From: Mucilaginibacter aquaedulcis
GTDB lineage: Bacteria > Bacteroidota > Bacteroidia > Sphingobacteriales > Sphingobacteriaceae
Direction of reading: 5' to 3'
DNA: 64,000 nt
Assembly (NCBI RefSeq): GCF_030409325.1
Contig: NZ_JAUFPR010000002.1
Span: forward strand, 124,001 to 188,000
Below, piece by piece: positions 8,621 through 17,475 of this stretch; the stretch's first letter is position 1; each line of letters starts with the position of its first letter. The notes under the pieces are model-generated. The model saw only the letters and a list, made by a program, of their open reading frames with translations. It did not search any database and was not told the DNA's origin. Both the position numbers and the translations under genes were made by a program.

Positions 8621-8710
8621 ATGTGCGGATTTCGGATGTGTGGATGTGCAGATGATTGGTCAAATTAAATAAGTACTATCTTCACATCCACACATCCGAA
8701 ATCCGCACAT
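8621..8710. repeat. 28-bp perfect inverted repeat after purB
   Basis: The arm at 8621-8648 is exactly complementary to 8683-8710 across 28 nt, with a 34-nt spacer. Each arm is itself built from short repeats of the type GGATGTG/GGATTTC. The element begins 7 nt from the purB stop and would fold into a very stable RNA hairpin in either direction. A degenerate relative lies upstream of purB at 10095-10146. Confidence 0.9.
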
Positions 8711-8716
8711 TTACCA

Positions 8717-10063
8717 TCAAATACCTGTATAATTCAAAGGAGTTATTTGCTTTAACTCCTGTTTTATTTCGTCGCTTATATTTAACGTATCAACAAAGGC
8801 TGCTATTGTATGTCCGTTAATTTGTTGATTGGTACGGGTTAAGTCTTTTAATGCCTCGTAAGGATTTGGATAGCCTTCACGCCTTAAAATGGTTTGTATC
8901 GCCTCGGCAACAACCGGCCAGTTAGCTTCCAGATCGGCATTGATAGCATCCTTGTTCAACAATAACTTATTTAAACCTTTTATGGTTGATTTAATAGCTA
9001 TCAAGGTATGCGCCATCGGTACGCCAATGTTTCTTAACACGGTAGAGTCGGTAAGGTCACGTTGTAACCTGGAAACAGGCAATTTAGCAGCCAGGTGCTC
9101 AAATAAGGCATTGGCAATACCCAGGTTACCCTCTGAGTTTTCAAAGTCAATAGGGTTTACCTTGTGCGGCATGGCAGATGAACCAACTTCGCCGGCTTTT
9201 ATTTTCTGCTTAAAGTAGTTCATGGAGATATATGTCCACATATCCCTGTCTAAATCGATCAGGATATTATTTACCCTTTTCAAAGCATCACATTGGGCGG
9301 CAAAGTTGTCATAATGCTCAATCTGGGTTGTAAATTGCGAGCGGTTAAGACCCAAAACCTCATTAACGAAATGGTTACCAAAGACTTTCCAGTCCTTACC
9401 CGGATAAGCGATATTGTGAGCATTAAAATTACCTGTAGCTCCACCAAACTTAGCAGAATAAGGAACGGCTTTTAGCAGCTGTAATTGAGCTTCTAAACGT
9501 TCAACAAATACCTGTATCTCTTTACCAAGGCGGGTTGGGGATGCAGGTTGGCCATGGGTATGGGCCAGCATAGGCACCTGATCCCATTCCTGCGCATAGT
9601 TCTTTAAAGTATTAACCAGATCATTTATAGCTGGATAGTAGCTGTCATTGATCGCCAGTTTAAAGGTATAAGGGATAGCTGTATTGTTAATATCCTGCGA
9701 GGTGAGACCGAAGTGAATAAACTCTTTAAACTCATCAAGATTACCCAGTTTATCAAACTCTTTTTTAATAAAATACTCAACCGCTTTTACATCATGATTG
9801 GTTGTTTTTTCTATCTCCTTTATGCTTTCCGCATCTGCCTCACTGAAATTTCTGTAGATGTCGCGTAACTTTTCAGACAGATCTGTATCAAAATGTTGTA
9901 GTTGTGGTAATGAATATTGAGCTAATGCTATAAAATATTCTATTTCTACAAACACCCGGTATTTGATCAGGGCGTATTCAGAAAAATAGTTTGCAAGTTC
10001 GGCAGTTGTGTTGCGGTAGCGGCCATCAACCGGCGAAATTGCAGAAAGAGGAGTAAGCGTCAT
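8717..10063 (-). CDS. purB: Adenylosuccinate lyase
   Basis: Catalyses two steps of purine synthesis: SAICAR to AICAR plus fumarate, and adenylosuccinate to AMP plus fumarate. The 448-residue protein belongs to the fumarase/aspartase superfamily. The signature SSAMPHKVNPIDFENSEGN, holding the flexible catalytic loop, is near residues 285-305; TSQDINNTA, with substrate-binding residues, is near 122; and AHTHGQPASPTRLGKE, with the catalytic histidine, is near 163. N-terminal LSAISPVDGRYR matches the bacterial long-form PurB. A minus-strand -7 box lies 18-25 nt before the ATG, giving a short leader. Both flanks carry GATGTGCAGAT-type repeats. Confidence 0.97.
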   Translation of the reverse strand: MTLTPLSAISPVDGRYRNTTAELANYFSEYALIKYRVFVEIEYFIALAQYSLPQLQHFDTDLSEKLRDIYRNFSEADAESIKEIEKTTNHDVKAVEYFIKKEFDKLGNLDEFKEFIHFGLTSQDINNTAIPYTFKLAINDSYYPAINDLVNTLKNYAQEWDQVPMLAHTHGQPASPTRLGKEIQVFVERLEAQLQLLKAVPYSAKFGGATGNFNAHNIAYPGKDWKVFGNHFVNEVLGLNRSQFTTQIEHYDNFAAQCDALKRVNNILIDLDRDMWTYISMNYFKQKIKAGEVGSSAMPHKVNPIDFENSEGNLGIANALFEHLAAKLPVSRLQRDLTDSTVLRNIGVPMAHTLIAIKSTIKGLNKLLLNKDAINADLEANWPVVAEAIQTILRREGYPNPYEALKDLTRTNQQINGHTIAAFVDTLNISDEIKQELKQITPLNYTGI

Positions 10064-10080
10064 GATTTATAAAATTTTGG

Positions 10081-10088
10081 CAAAGATA
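10081..10088 (-). promoter_or_regulatory. -7 box of purB
   Basis: Minus-strand TATCTTTG fits TAnnTTTG. Transcription would start near 10074, leaving about 10 nt of leader before the ATG at 10063. Confidence 0.5.
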
Positions 10089-10094
10089 AGAATT

Positions 10095-10146
10095 TAGATG
10101 TGCAGATTGTAGATGCATGGATATGCAGATAACGAATAGGCAGATT
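10095..10146. repeat. Degenerate GATGTGCAGAT repeats upstream of purB
   Basis: Imperfect units (tagatgtgcagatt, tagatgcatggat, atgcagat, aggcagatt) follow one another in about 50 nt. They resemble the arms of the inverted repeat after purB (8621-8710), suggesting a decayed copy of the same intergenic repeat family. Confidence 0.5.
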
Positions 10147-10175
10147 TTTAAGTAATTGTATTTTTTGTTGGAAAC

Positions 10176-10222
10176 TTTGAAATCAAAAAATGTTTCCTTA
10201 GTTTTGACTCGGAAAGTCAATG
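10176..10222 (+). promoter_or_regulatory. Promoter and probable operator of the first tetR
   Basis: TTTG (10176-10179), a 19-nt spacer and TAGTTTTG (10199-10206) form a textbook Bacteroidota promoter. A palindrome TTGACT-cggaa-AGTCAA (10204-10220) overlaps the -7 box and ends in the start codon, so a bound repressor would block initiation. Autoregulation by the encoded TetR is inferred. Confidence 0.65.
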
Positions 10223-10831
10223 AGTCAAATAGAGAGAATTATACAGGGGAGCGAAGAGCTGTTTTTAAGGGCTGGTATCAAAAGTATAACCATGGATGAT
10301 ATAGCTAAGCATATAGGTATGTCAAAAAAAACCATATACCAGTTTTTTAAAGATAAAAATGATCTGGTTACCGCTTCGGTAAGGAAAAAACTGAAAGAGG
10401 ATGAAGCACAGATTGTGGATATCATCAGTAAGTCGGAGAACGTGATAGAGGAGATGATTAACATGATGAAATGTTCGGAAGATGTGCTATCAAGGATCAA
10501 CCCGGCGGTGATGCATGATCTCCAAAAATATCATTACGAAGCATGGACAGAATTTTTGAAGTTCAAGAGCGGTGTATTGATAAATATGCTGGAGCAACTT
10601 TTAACAAAGGGGATGAAACAGGGCTATATCCGTACAGATATTGATGTGAAAATAATTGCCAGGATGCGTGTTAGCCAAATAGAATTTGGGTTTAATACGG
10701 AGATTTTTCCGGTATCTGAATTTAGCACTGTAAAAGTACAGATGCAGTTTTTGGAGCATTTTAACTATGGCATTTGTACCCTTAAGGGTTATAAGCTTTT
10801 AAATCAGTATCAAAATAAGCACGATGAATAA
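10220..10831 (+). CDS. TetR/AcrR-family regulator of the adjacent efflux operon
   Basis: A 203-residue one-component regulator. The N-terminal helix-turn-helix spans about residues 7-52 (ITMDDIAKHIGMSKKTIYQFFKDKNDLV); the rest is the helical ligand-binding and dimerisation part, which does not reveal a ligand. It sits 78 nt upstream of the OMP-MFP-RND genes in the same direction, so it probably represses both itself and the pump. The palindrome over its own promoter is a candidate operator. The predicted leader is very short, about 7 nt. Confidence 0.9.
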   Translation: MSQIERIIQGSEELFLRAGIKSITMDDIAKHIGMSKKTIYQFFKDKNDLVTASVRKKLKEDEAQIVDIISKSENVIEEMINMMKCSEDVLSRINPAVMHDLQKYHYEAWTEFLKFKSGVLINMLEQLLTKGMKQGYIRTDIDVKIIARMRVSQIEFGFNTEIFPVSEFSTVKVQMQFLEHFNYGICTLKGYKLLNQYQNKHDE

Positions 10832-10909
10832 TACTGCTGACATAAGGTTGTCATCAACATATAAGATCTTTAAATCAGCATTATAAAGCATAAACAACAA
10901 CAGTATAAA

Positions 10910-12259
10910 ATGAAATATCTACTTTTTACGGCTGCAGTACTTTGTGCCATAACCTTTAAAGGTTATGCGCAGGATGCCTCGCCCAATAATCAAACCTTTA
11001 ACTTTAGTATTCAGGATTGTATAAACTATGCTTATGAGCACCAGGATTCTGTTGTAAATGCTAAGCTGGATATCAAGAGTGCGGAATATAAAGTTAAGGA
11101 AACAACCGGTATAGGTTTACCACAGGTAAATGGATCAGCCTCTTTTCAGGATTATTTAAAAATACCTACTACATTAATACCTGGTGAGTTTTTTGGCCAG
11201 CCTGCCGGTACATTTGTACCATTGCAGTTTGGTGTTAAGTATCAATCAAGCGTAGGCGTTAACGCCAGTCAAATACTTTTTGACGGGAGTTACCTTGTAG
11301 GTTTGAAGGCATCTAAAACATATAAAGAGCTTTCAACTCGTAATTATACCCGTTCACGTATTGAAACCAATGTTAAGGTAACTAAGGCTTACTATCAGGT
11401 TTTAGTTAGTAATGAGCAGTTAAGGCTTTTAGATGCCAATATTAAGCAGCTTAAACAACAATTGGATGAAACTGTACAACAAAATAAACAAGGCTTTGTT
11501 GAAAAGATAGATGTTGATCGTATCACAGTTCAATACAATAACCTGGTAACCAACCGCGAAAATACTGTTCGCTTGCTTGGTTTAAATTATCAGGTTTTGA
11601 AGTTTCAAATGGGTATGCCCATTGAATTTAATTTAACACTAAGCAACAAACTTGAAGATATACAACTGGACAACGTTGCAGAGCTAACTACTGACACCTC
11701 ATTTTATCATAACCGTATTGAGTATAATTTGTTGGAAACCAGTAAAAGGCTTAATGAATTAGATCTGAAGCTGAAAAAGTCGCATTTCTTACCAACACTT
11801 AGTGCCAATGCAAGCTATGTGTCATCATATCAGGATAATAACTTTAGTAATCTATATAAAAAGACATTTCCGCAGAGCTATGTGGGGCTTACATTAAATG
11901 TACCCATATTTAGCGGCGGGCAACGTATTAACCAGGTTAGGCAATCAAAAATAGCAGTTTTGAAATCGCAGAATGATTTGGAAGATGCCAAAAACGGATT
12001 AAAGTTACAGGCGAACAATGCCACCATAACCTACATAAATGGTTTGCAGACACTTAATAATCAAAAGCAAAACCAGACGTTGGCACAGGAAGTATTGCAT
12101 GTTTCAAAAGTGAAATATCAGCAGGGGGTAGGCTCAAGCATTGAAGTTACTCAGGCTCAAACTTCACTGGAAGATGCTGATAATAAATATATACAAGGTC
12201 TTTATGATGCTTTAATAAGTAAAGTTGATCTGGATAAAGCATACGGCCGCATTAAATAA
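10910..12259 (+). CDS. TolC-family outer-membrane efflux protein
   Basis: The outer-membrane exit duct of a tripartite pump. The protein has 449 residues, with a signal peptide ending near residue 20 (YLLFTAAVLCAITFKGYAQD). The two OEP repeats characteristic of TolC are visible as internally similar helical regions: INYAYEHQDSVVNAKLDIKSA early in the first half, and a second half around LNELDLKLKKSHFLPTLSANA with QARQ-type coiled-coil stretches. It is the first structural gene of the operon, with 33 nt to the adaptor gene. Confidence 0.92.
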   Translation: MKYLLFTAAVLCAITFKGYAQDASPNNQTFNFSIQDCINYAYEHQDSVVNAKLDIKSAEYKVKETTGIGLPQVNGSASFQDYLKIPTTLIPGEFFGQPAGTFVPLQFGVKYQSSVGVNASQILFDGSYLVGLKASKTYKELSTRNYTRSRIETNVKVTKAYYQVLVSNEQLRLLDANIKQLKQQLDETVQQNKQGFVEKIDVDRITVQYNNLVTNRENTVRLLGLNYQVLKFQMGMPIEFNLTLSNKLEDIQLDNVAELTTDTSFYHNRIEYNLLETSKRLNELDLKLKKSHFLPTLSANASYVSSYQDNNFSNLYKKTFPQSYVGLTLNVPIFSGGQRINQVRQSKIAVLKSQNDLEDAKNGLKLQANNATITYINGLQTLNNQKQNQTLAQEVLHVSKVKYQQGVGSSIEVTQAQTSLEDADNKYIQGLYDALISKVDLDKAYGRIK

Positions 12260-12292
12260 ACAGTCACCAAACCTTCAATACAGAAAACACAC

Positions 12293-13399
12293 ATGAAAAA
12301 AATATTATACATACCGGCTTTCATTTTTTTGGCTGCTTGCTCTAATAAACAACCCAAAGATAAAGCTGCCCAGCTTGCCGAATTAAAAAAGCAACAGGCT
12401 GAATTAAATTCAAAGATCACCAAGCTGCAGGCTGAGGTAGGTTCAGCCGATTCTGCTAAAACAACTGATGTAAGTACACTTGCCATAAAACCTGCCCAGT
12501 TTACCAATTATGTACAGTTACAAGGTAAAATTGATGCACAGGACAACGTTATTGCTTACCCTCAGATGCAGGCTACCATTACAGCGCTTTACGCGAAAGT
12601 AGGTCAGCATGTAAGCAAGGGACAAGTACTTGCACAACTTGATAACAAGGTGTTGCTGCAAAACATAGCGCAGAGCGAGGCGCAGGTTGATTTGAACGAT
12701 CAGTTATTTCAACGCCAAAAAAATCTTTGGGATCAGAAAATAGGTACCGAAGTACAGTTTCTGCAAGCTCAAACAAATTTACAAAGCAGTAAAAAGGCAT
12801 TGTCGTCTTTAAAGCAGCAGGCTAACATGTACCGCATCGTTTCACCAATTACCGGAACGGTTGACCAAATGGATTTGAAATTAGGCCAGGTTGCCAGCCC
12901 TGGTCAAACAGGGATACGTGTTGTAAACGCCGATATTCTGAAAGTAAAAGCCGATGTACCAGAATCTTACTCGGGAAGTGTAAATACAGGTAACGAGGTT
13001 AAAATATTAGTGCCTGATGCTAAAGATTCATTAGTTACCAAGGTTACTTTCGCTGCCAAGGTTATCGACCCAACATCACGCAGTTTTGGTGTTGAAATAA
13101 GATTACCAGATCGTAAAAGCCTGCGCCCTAACATGACCGCTATTATCCAAATAGCAAATTACAGCAAGGCAAATACCATTGTGGTTCCGGTTAAATCTAT
13201 TTTAAAATCAGAAAATGGTGATTATGTATACGTTAATCAAAACGGAACTGCTAAAAAGGTGAATGTAAAATCAGGCACTACGTATGGCGGCAACACCGAG
13301 ATATTATCAGGATTGAAAAACGGTGATGAATTGGTTACCGAGGGTGCTACGGAAATTGAGGATGGCGACAAAATCAAGGTTTTACAGTCTGCTAAATAA
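12293..13399 (+). CDS. RND periplasmic adaptor (membrane fusion lipoprotein)
   Basis: Bridges the inner-membrane RND pump and the TolC-like duct. The 368-residue precursor has a lipobox LAAC at residues 13-16, so it is lipid-anchored. A short predicted coiled coil follows (AQLAELKKQQAELNSKITKLQAEV, about residues 24-47, quoted in part: AELKKQQAELNSK). Next come the lipoyl half ITALYAKVGQHVSKGQVLAQLD near residue 95, a helical hairpin (about 113-175), the second lipoyl half IVSPITGTVDQMDLKLGQVA, and the beta-barrel and membrane-proximal domains. It is placed between the OMP and RND genes, with gaps of 33 and 24 nt. Confidence 0.93.
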   Translation: MKKILYIPAFIFLAACSNKQPKDKAAQLAELKKQQAELNSKITKLQAEVGSADSAKTTDVSTLAIKPAQFTNYVQLQGKIDAQDNVIAYPQMQATITALYAKVGQHVSKGQVLAQLDNKVLLQNIAQSEAQVDLNDQLFQRQKNLWDQKIGTEVQFLQAQTNLQSSKKALSSLKQQANMYRIVSPITGTVDQMDLKLGQVASPGQTGIRVVNADILKVKADVPESYSGSVNTGNEVKILVPDAKDSLVTKVTFAAKVIDPTSRSFGVEIRLPDRKSLRPNMTAIIQIANYSKANTIVVPVKSILKSENGDYVYVNQNGTAKKVNVKSGTTYGGNTEILSGLKNGDELVTEGATEIEDGDKIKVLQSAK

Positions 13400-13423
13400 T
13401 TATTAACGCTTGATCTGTTTAAT

Positions 13424-16400
13424 ATGAAAGATCTGAACAAAGAATTTGGGCCCTCAAGTTGGGCCATTGATAACAAGACAGCCATATATGTGCTCATATT
13501 TTTGGTGTCGGTGCTGGGGCTTATCAGTTATAACAATTTGCCGAAAGAGAACTTCCCGGATATAGCACAGTCAAAGGTGTTTGTAACAACAACCTTTGCC
13601 GGCCAGTCGCCTCAAAATATTGAGAATTTGGTTACCAGGCAGATAGAGAAGCAATTGAAATCGTTAAAAGGACTTAAAAAAGTAACCTCTAACTCGGTTC
13701 AAAACGTATCCATCATAACAGCCGAATTTAATGCCAATATTGACATTAAGGATGCGAAGATTGATGTAAAAGACGCGGTAGATAAGGCCAAACAAGATCT
13801 TCCGCAAAATGATAACAACCTTAAAGAATCTGTAATATCGGATATTAACGTTGCCGATCTTCCTATCTTATACATCAATATATCAGGCAATTACGATCTT
13901 AAAAAATTAAAAGAATACGCTGATATCTTAAAAGATGAGATTGAGAGTTATAAAGAAATATCAAAGGTTGACGAAGTGGGAGCCTTAACTCCTGAAATTC
14001 AGATCAATGTTGATTTGAATAAAATGGCATCGGCACAAGTAAGCTTCAATGATATTATCCAGGCTGTAGGTAACGAAAACATTCTGACATCGGCAGGTAC
14101 CGTAAAAACTGATGGCGTACGCAGAAGCATTGATATTAAAAAGGATTTTAAAAATGCCGATGAAGTAGCTGCGATGGCTATCCGTAATCCTAAAGGGCAG
14201 GCGGTTTATTTAAGGGATATTGCAGAAATTAAAGATTCATTTCTGGAGCAGGAGAGTTACGCGAGGTTAAAAACTAACGACAACCCCAACTTTAAAAATG
14301 TTATTACCCTTAACGTAAGTAAAAGAGCGGGTGAAAACTTGATCGAGGCATCAGACAAGATAAACGAACTGATTAAGGTTAAACAAAAAACAGTGTTCCC
14401 AAAAGGGCTTGATATTGTGGTAACCGGTGATCAGTCTGACAAAACACGTACTACTTTAAATGACCTCATTAATACCATTATCATTGGTTTTATCCTGGTA
14501 ACGGTTATCCTGATGTTTTTTATGGGTACAACCAATGCCATATTCGTGGCGCTTTCTGTTCCTTTATCTTGCTTTATAGCATTCCTGGTAATGCCGGCCA
14601 TAGGGTTTACACTGAACATGATTGTATTGTTCTCGTTCCTGCTGGCACTGGGTATTGTGGTGGATGATGCTATTGTGGTGATAGAGAATACACACCGTAT
14701 TTTTGCCAATGGTAAGGTTCCTATCAAACAAGCGGCCAAAATGGCGGCGGGTGAGGTGTTTCTTCCGGTATTTTCCGGTACAATGACCACTTTGGCCCCA
14801 TTTGTACCATTGGCGTTCTGGAATAGTTTGATTGGACACTTTATGTTCTTCCTGCCTATCACGCTGATCATTACCTTGCTTGCTTCATTGGTAGTAGCTT
14901 ATATCATTAATCCGGTTTTCGCGGTTGATTTTATGAAACCACACCATGATGGCGAACATGATAACCCGAAATTTGACCGGTCAACTAAAAGAGGACTTCT
15001 GTTTTTAGGCATCGCCACCGTTATCGCTTATTTAATAAATATTGGTTTGGGTAATTTTATGGTATTAATTACTGTGCTTTACCTGCTTAACCACTTCTTT
15101 TTATTACGGGTGATAGACAGGTTTCAGAAGAATGCCTGGCCAAAATTCCAGAACTGGTATGCACGGGTGCTTGAAAAGGCTGTGCGCAGGCCTGTAATTA
15201 TATTAATGGGTACCATTGTATTGTTTTTCCTTACAATAGTGTTCATGATGGCCCGTTCACCTAAGGTTGAGTTTTTCCCTTCCGGCGATCCAAACTTTGT
15301 GTACGTATATTTAACGATGCCTATCGGTACCGATCAGGCTTATACCAATGAGATCACTAAAAAGGTGGAGAAACGTGTAGCCGAAGTAGTTGAGCCCGAT
15401 AAAGACATTGTATCATCAGTAATATCAAACGTTACCAAAGGTGTTACTGACCCAACAGATGAAGATCAGGGCGACTATGAAAACAAAGGCAAAGTAACCG
15501 TAGCGTTTGTGGAATTTGGCAAGCGTAATGGTAAAGACACGAAAGTTGTATTAGCTAATATCAGAAAAGCAGTACAAGGTATCCCTGGTGCCAAGATAGC
15601 CGTAGCCCAGGAAAACAGTGGTCCACCGGTACAAAAGGATATCAGTATCGAGATCATCGGTGATAATCTGGATACACTGGTAGCAACCGGTAACCGACTG
15701 AAAAACTACATAGCTAAACAAAATATAGCGGGTATTGAAGGCCTTATTGCCGACGTACAAAGCGATAAACCTGAAGTTGTATTTGACATTGACCGTGAAA
15801 GGGCCAATAGGGAAGGTATATCTACTTCACAGATCAGTCAGGCATTAGCTACGGCAGTATTTGGAGCAAAAGCTGCCGATTTCAGGAATACCAAGGAAGA
15901 TGATTATCAAATCAAGGTACGTGCACTGGAAAGCCAGCGCAGTAATCTGGATGAACTTAAAAATATCAAGATCACCTATCGTGACCTTGCTACAGGCGGC
16001 GCCATACGCCAGGTACCTATTTCCGCCTTTACAGATGTTCGTTATACCAACACCTATAGTAATATTAAGCGTAAGCAGCAAAGGCGCGTGTTAACCCTAG
16101 GCTCAAACGTAATAAAACCGTTTAATGCCAATGAAGTTAACGCCAACATATTACAGGCTATCAATAACTTTAAAAAGCCTGATAATGTGATCATCAGGCA
16201 AGGTGGTGGTCAGGAAGATCAGATGGAGGCTATGAACTTCCTGTTAGGTGCATTGGCTACATCGTTCGGGTTAATATTGATCATATTGATGATCCAGTTT
16301 AACTCGGTTGGTAAAACATTCATCATCATCAGCGAGATATTCTTCAGTATCATTGGTGTTTTACTGGGCGTAAGTATTTTCGGCATGACCATGTCTATCG

Positions 16401-16840
16401 TAATGACTGGGGTAGGTATTATTGCCCTTGCAGGTGTGGTAGTGCGAAACGGTCTATTACTGGTTGAGTTTACCGATATGCTGATAGAACAAGGTGCAAA
16501 CCTGCACGATGCCGTAGTAGAAGCCGGGCATACCCGTATGACACCGGTATTATTGACCGCTACCGCAGCTATATTAGGTTTAATTCCGCTGGCTGTTGGC
16601 TTTAACATCGACTTTGTGGGGCTGTTTACTCATTTTGAACCTCATATTCACTTTGGTGGTGATAACGTGGCGTTCTGGGGCCCATTGGCATGGACGATGA
16701 TCTTCGGCCTGGGTTTCGCGACTATTATCACCCTGATATTGGTTCCTTGTATGTATATCATCCGCTATAACTTAAAAACCAAACTCTTTGGTAAAAAAGA
16801 AGTGGAGCATAAACAAGTATTGGAAACAGAAACAGTATAA
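13424..16840 (+). CDS. RND-family efflux pump permease (HAE1-like)
   Basis: The proton-driven inner-membrane transporter of the tripartite pump. At 1138 residues it is about 100 longer than AcrB. It has two repeats of one plus five membrane helices and large periplasmic loops. The TM4 motif LGIVVDDAIVVIENTHRIF carries the paired aspartates for proton relay and is of the HAE (drug) type rather than the metal (HME) type. A charged cytosolic linker (HHDGEHDNPKFDRSTKRG) in mid-protein accounts for part of the extra length. The second-half motif GIIALAGVVVRNGLLLVEFTD is conserved. Substrates cannot be read from sequence. A hairpin terminator follows 16 nt after the stop. Confidence 0.94.
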   Translation: MKDLNKEFGPSSWAIDNKTAIYVLIFLVSVLGLISYNNLPKENFPDIAQSKVFVTTTFAGQSPQNIENLVTRQIEKQLKSLKGLKKVTSNSVQNVSIITAEFNANIDIKDAKIDVKDAVDKAKQDLPQNDNNLKESVISDINVADLPILYINISGNYDLKKLKEYADILKDEIESYKEISKVDEVGALTPEIQINVDLNKMASAQVSFNDIIQAVGNENILTSAGTVKTDGVRRSIDIKKDFKNADEVAAMAIRNPKGQAVYLRDIAEIKDSFLEQESYARLKTNDNPNFKNVITLNVSKRAGENLIEASDKINELIKVKQKTVFPKGLDIVVTGDQSDKTRTTLNDLINTIIIGFILVTVILMFFMGTTNAIFVALSVPLSCFIAFLVMPAIGFTLNMIVLFSFLLALGIVVDDAIVVIENTHRIFANGKVPIKQAAKMAAGEVFLPVFSGTMTTLAPFVPLAFWNSLIGHFMFFLPITLIITLLASLVVAYIINPVFAVDFMKPHHDGEHDNPKFDRSTKRGLLFLGIATVIAYLINIGLGNFMVLITVLYLLNHFFLLRVIDRFQKNAWPKFQNWYARVLEKAVRRPVIILMGTIVLFFLTIVFMMARSPKVEFFPSGDPNFVYVYLTMPIGTDQAYTNEITKKVEKRVAEVVEPDKDIVSSVISNVTKGVTDPTDEDQGDYENKGKVTVAFVEFGKRNGKDTKVVLANIRKAVQGIPGAKIAVAQENSGPPVQKDISIEIIGDNLDTLVATGNRLKNYIAKQNIAGIEGLIADVQSDKPEVVFDIDRERANREGISTSQISQALATAVFGAKAADFRNTKEDDYQIKVRALESQRSNLDELKNIKITYRDLATGGAIRQVPISAFTDVRYTNTYSNIKRKQQRRVLTLGSNVIKPFNANEVNANILQAINNFKKPDNVIIRQGGGQEDQMEAMNFLLGALATSFGLILIILMIQFNSVGKTFIIISEIFFSIIGVLLGVSIFGMTMSIVMTGVGIIALAGVVVRNGLLLVEFTDMLIEQGANLHDAVVEAGHTRMTPVLLTATAAILGLIPLAVGFNIDFVGLFTHFEPHIHFGGDNVAFWGPLAWTMIFGLGFATIITLILVPCMYIIRYNLKTKLFGKKEVEHKQVLETETV

Positions 16841-16855
16841 TCTACATTTTACGAG

Positions 16856-16888
16856 AAAGCCGTATCCTAAACAGGGTGCGGCTTTTTT
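16856..16888 (+). terminator. Terminator of the first efflux operon
   Basis: AAAGCCG (16856-16862) pairs with CGGCTTT (16879-16885), flanking a partly paired interior, and is followed by a T-run to 16888. Confidence 0.85.
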
Positions 16889-16989
16889 ATGTTCAATAAT
16901 TTAGAATTTTATCCGGTTGATTTATGATTTTTAATCAGAACATAATGCAGGGCGCATGGGTTGTACTTACAAATAGCTACAAAATATTT

Positions 16990-17475
16990 ATGCAACTGAA
17001 AATATCAAAGCCCTTATGGCAGGTTATTGGTTTAGGTACACTGGCGGGCATGCGCTCAACATCGGCACCTGCAATTACCAGTCATATATTGAGCCATCAT
17101 CAATCGAAAAATCTGGAACACTCTCCTTTGGGGTTTATGCAATCAAAAAATGTCGCTGCTGCCCTCAAGGTTTTAGCTTTGGGCGAAATTGTAGGCGATA
17201 AGTTACCGTCTGCACCAAATCGTATTAAACCTGCAGCACTTGGTTTTCGCGTAATTTCAGGAGCTCTTGCAGGTGCAGGTATTTACAGGGCAGTAGGTAA
17301 TAATGCTATTGTTGGCGCCTTATTGGGTGGCACAGCGGCTTTTGCCTCCACATATGGTAGTTTCTTTTTACGCAGAAGCACTGTTAAAACCAGCCATATC
17401 ATTGATCCCATAATTGGTGCAGTTGAAGATGCGCTGGTTATAGGCAGTGGCGTAGGCTTGGCAAGTCTTTCTTAA
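16990..17475 (+). CDS. DUF4126-family membrane protein
   Basis: Function unknown. The protein has glycine- and alanine-rich hydrophobic stretches: LWQVIGLGTLAGMRSTSAP at the N-terminus, FRVISGALAGAGIYRAVGN and IVGALLGGTAAFASTYGSFF in the middle, and IGAVEDALVIGSGVGLASL at the end, as in DUF4126 proteins. I chose the ATG at 16990 because the frame's upstream extension (to 16924) adds 22 residues unlike a family N-terminus; 16924 remains possible. Its stop overlaps the stop of the convergent mscS-like gene by 4 nt, leaving no room for a terminator. Confidence 0.75.
   Translation: MQLKISKPLWQVIGLGTLAGMRSTSAPAITSHILSHHQSKNLEHSPLGFMQSKNVAAALKVLALGEIVGDKLPSAPNRIKPAALGFRVISGALAGAGIYRAVGNNAIVGALLGGTAAFASTYGSFFLRRSTVKTSHIIDPIIGAVEDALVIGSGVGLASLS

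Noticed and set aside
8621..8710. Repeat pair considered as a CRISPR fragment
   Set aside because: The two copies are inverted, not direct, there is one spacer only, and no cas gene is present.
14431..14871. 146-codon minus-strand frame inside the first RND gene
   Set aside because: Antisense to the conserved TM4 region; no independent start signals or homology.
10220..16840. Efflux operon and the operon at 57341-62587 considered as a recent duplication
   Set aside because: The proteins differ in length, motifs and adaptor architecture, and no nucleotide similarity is apparent.
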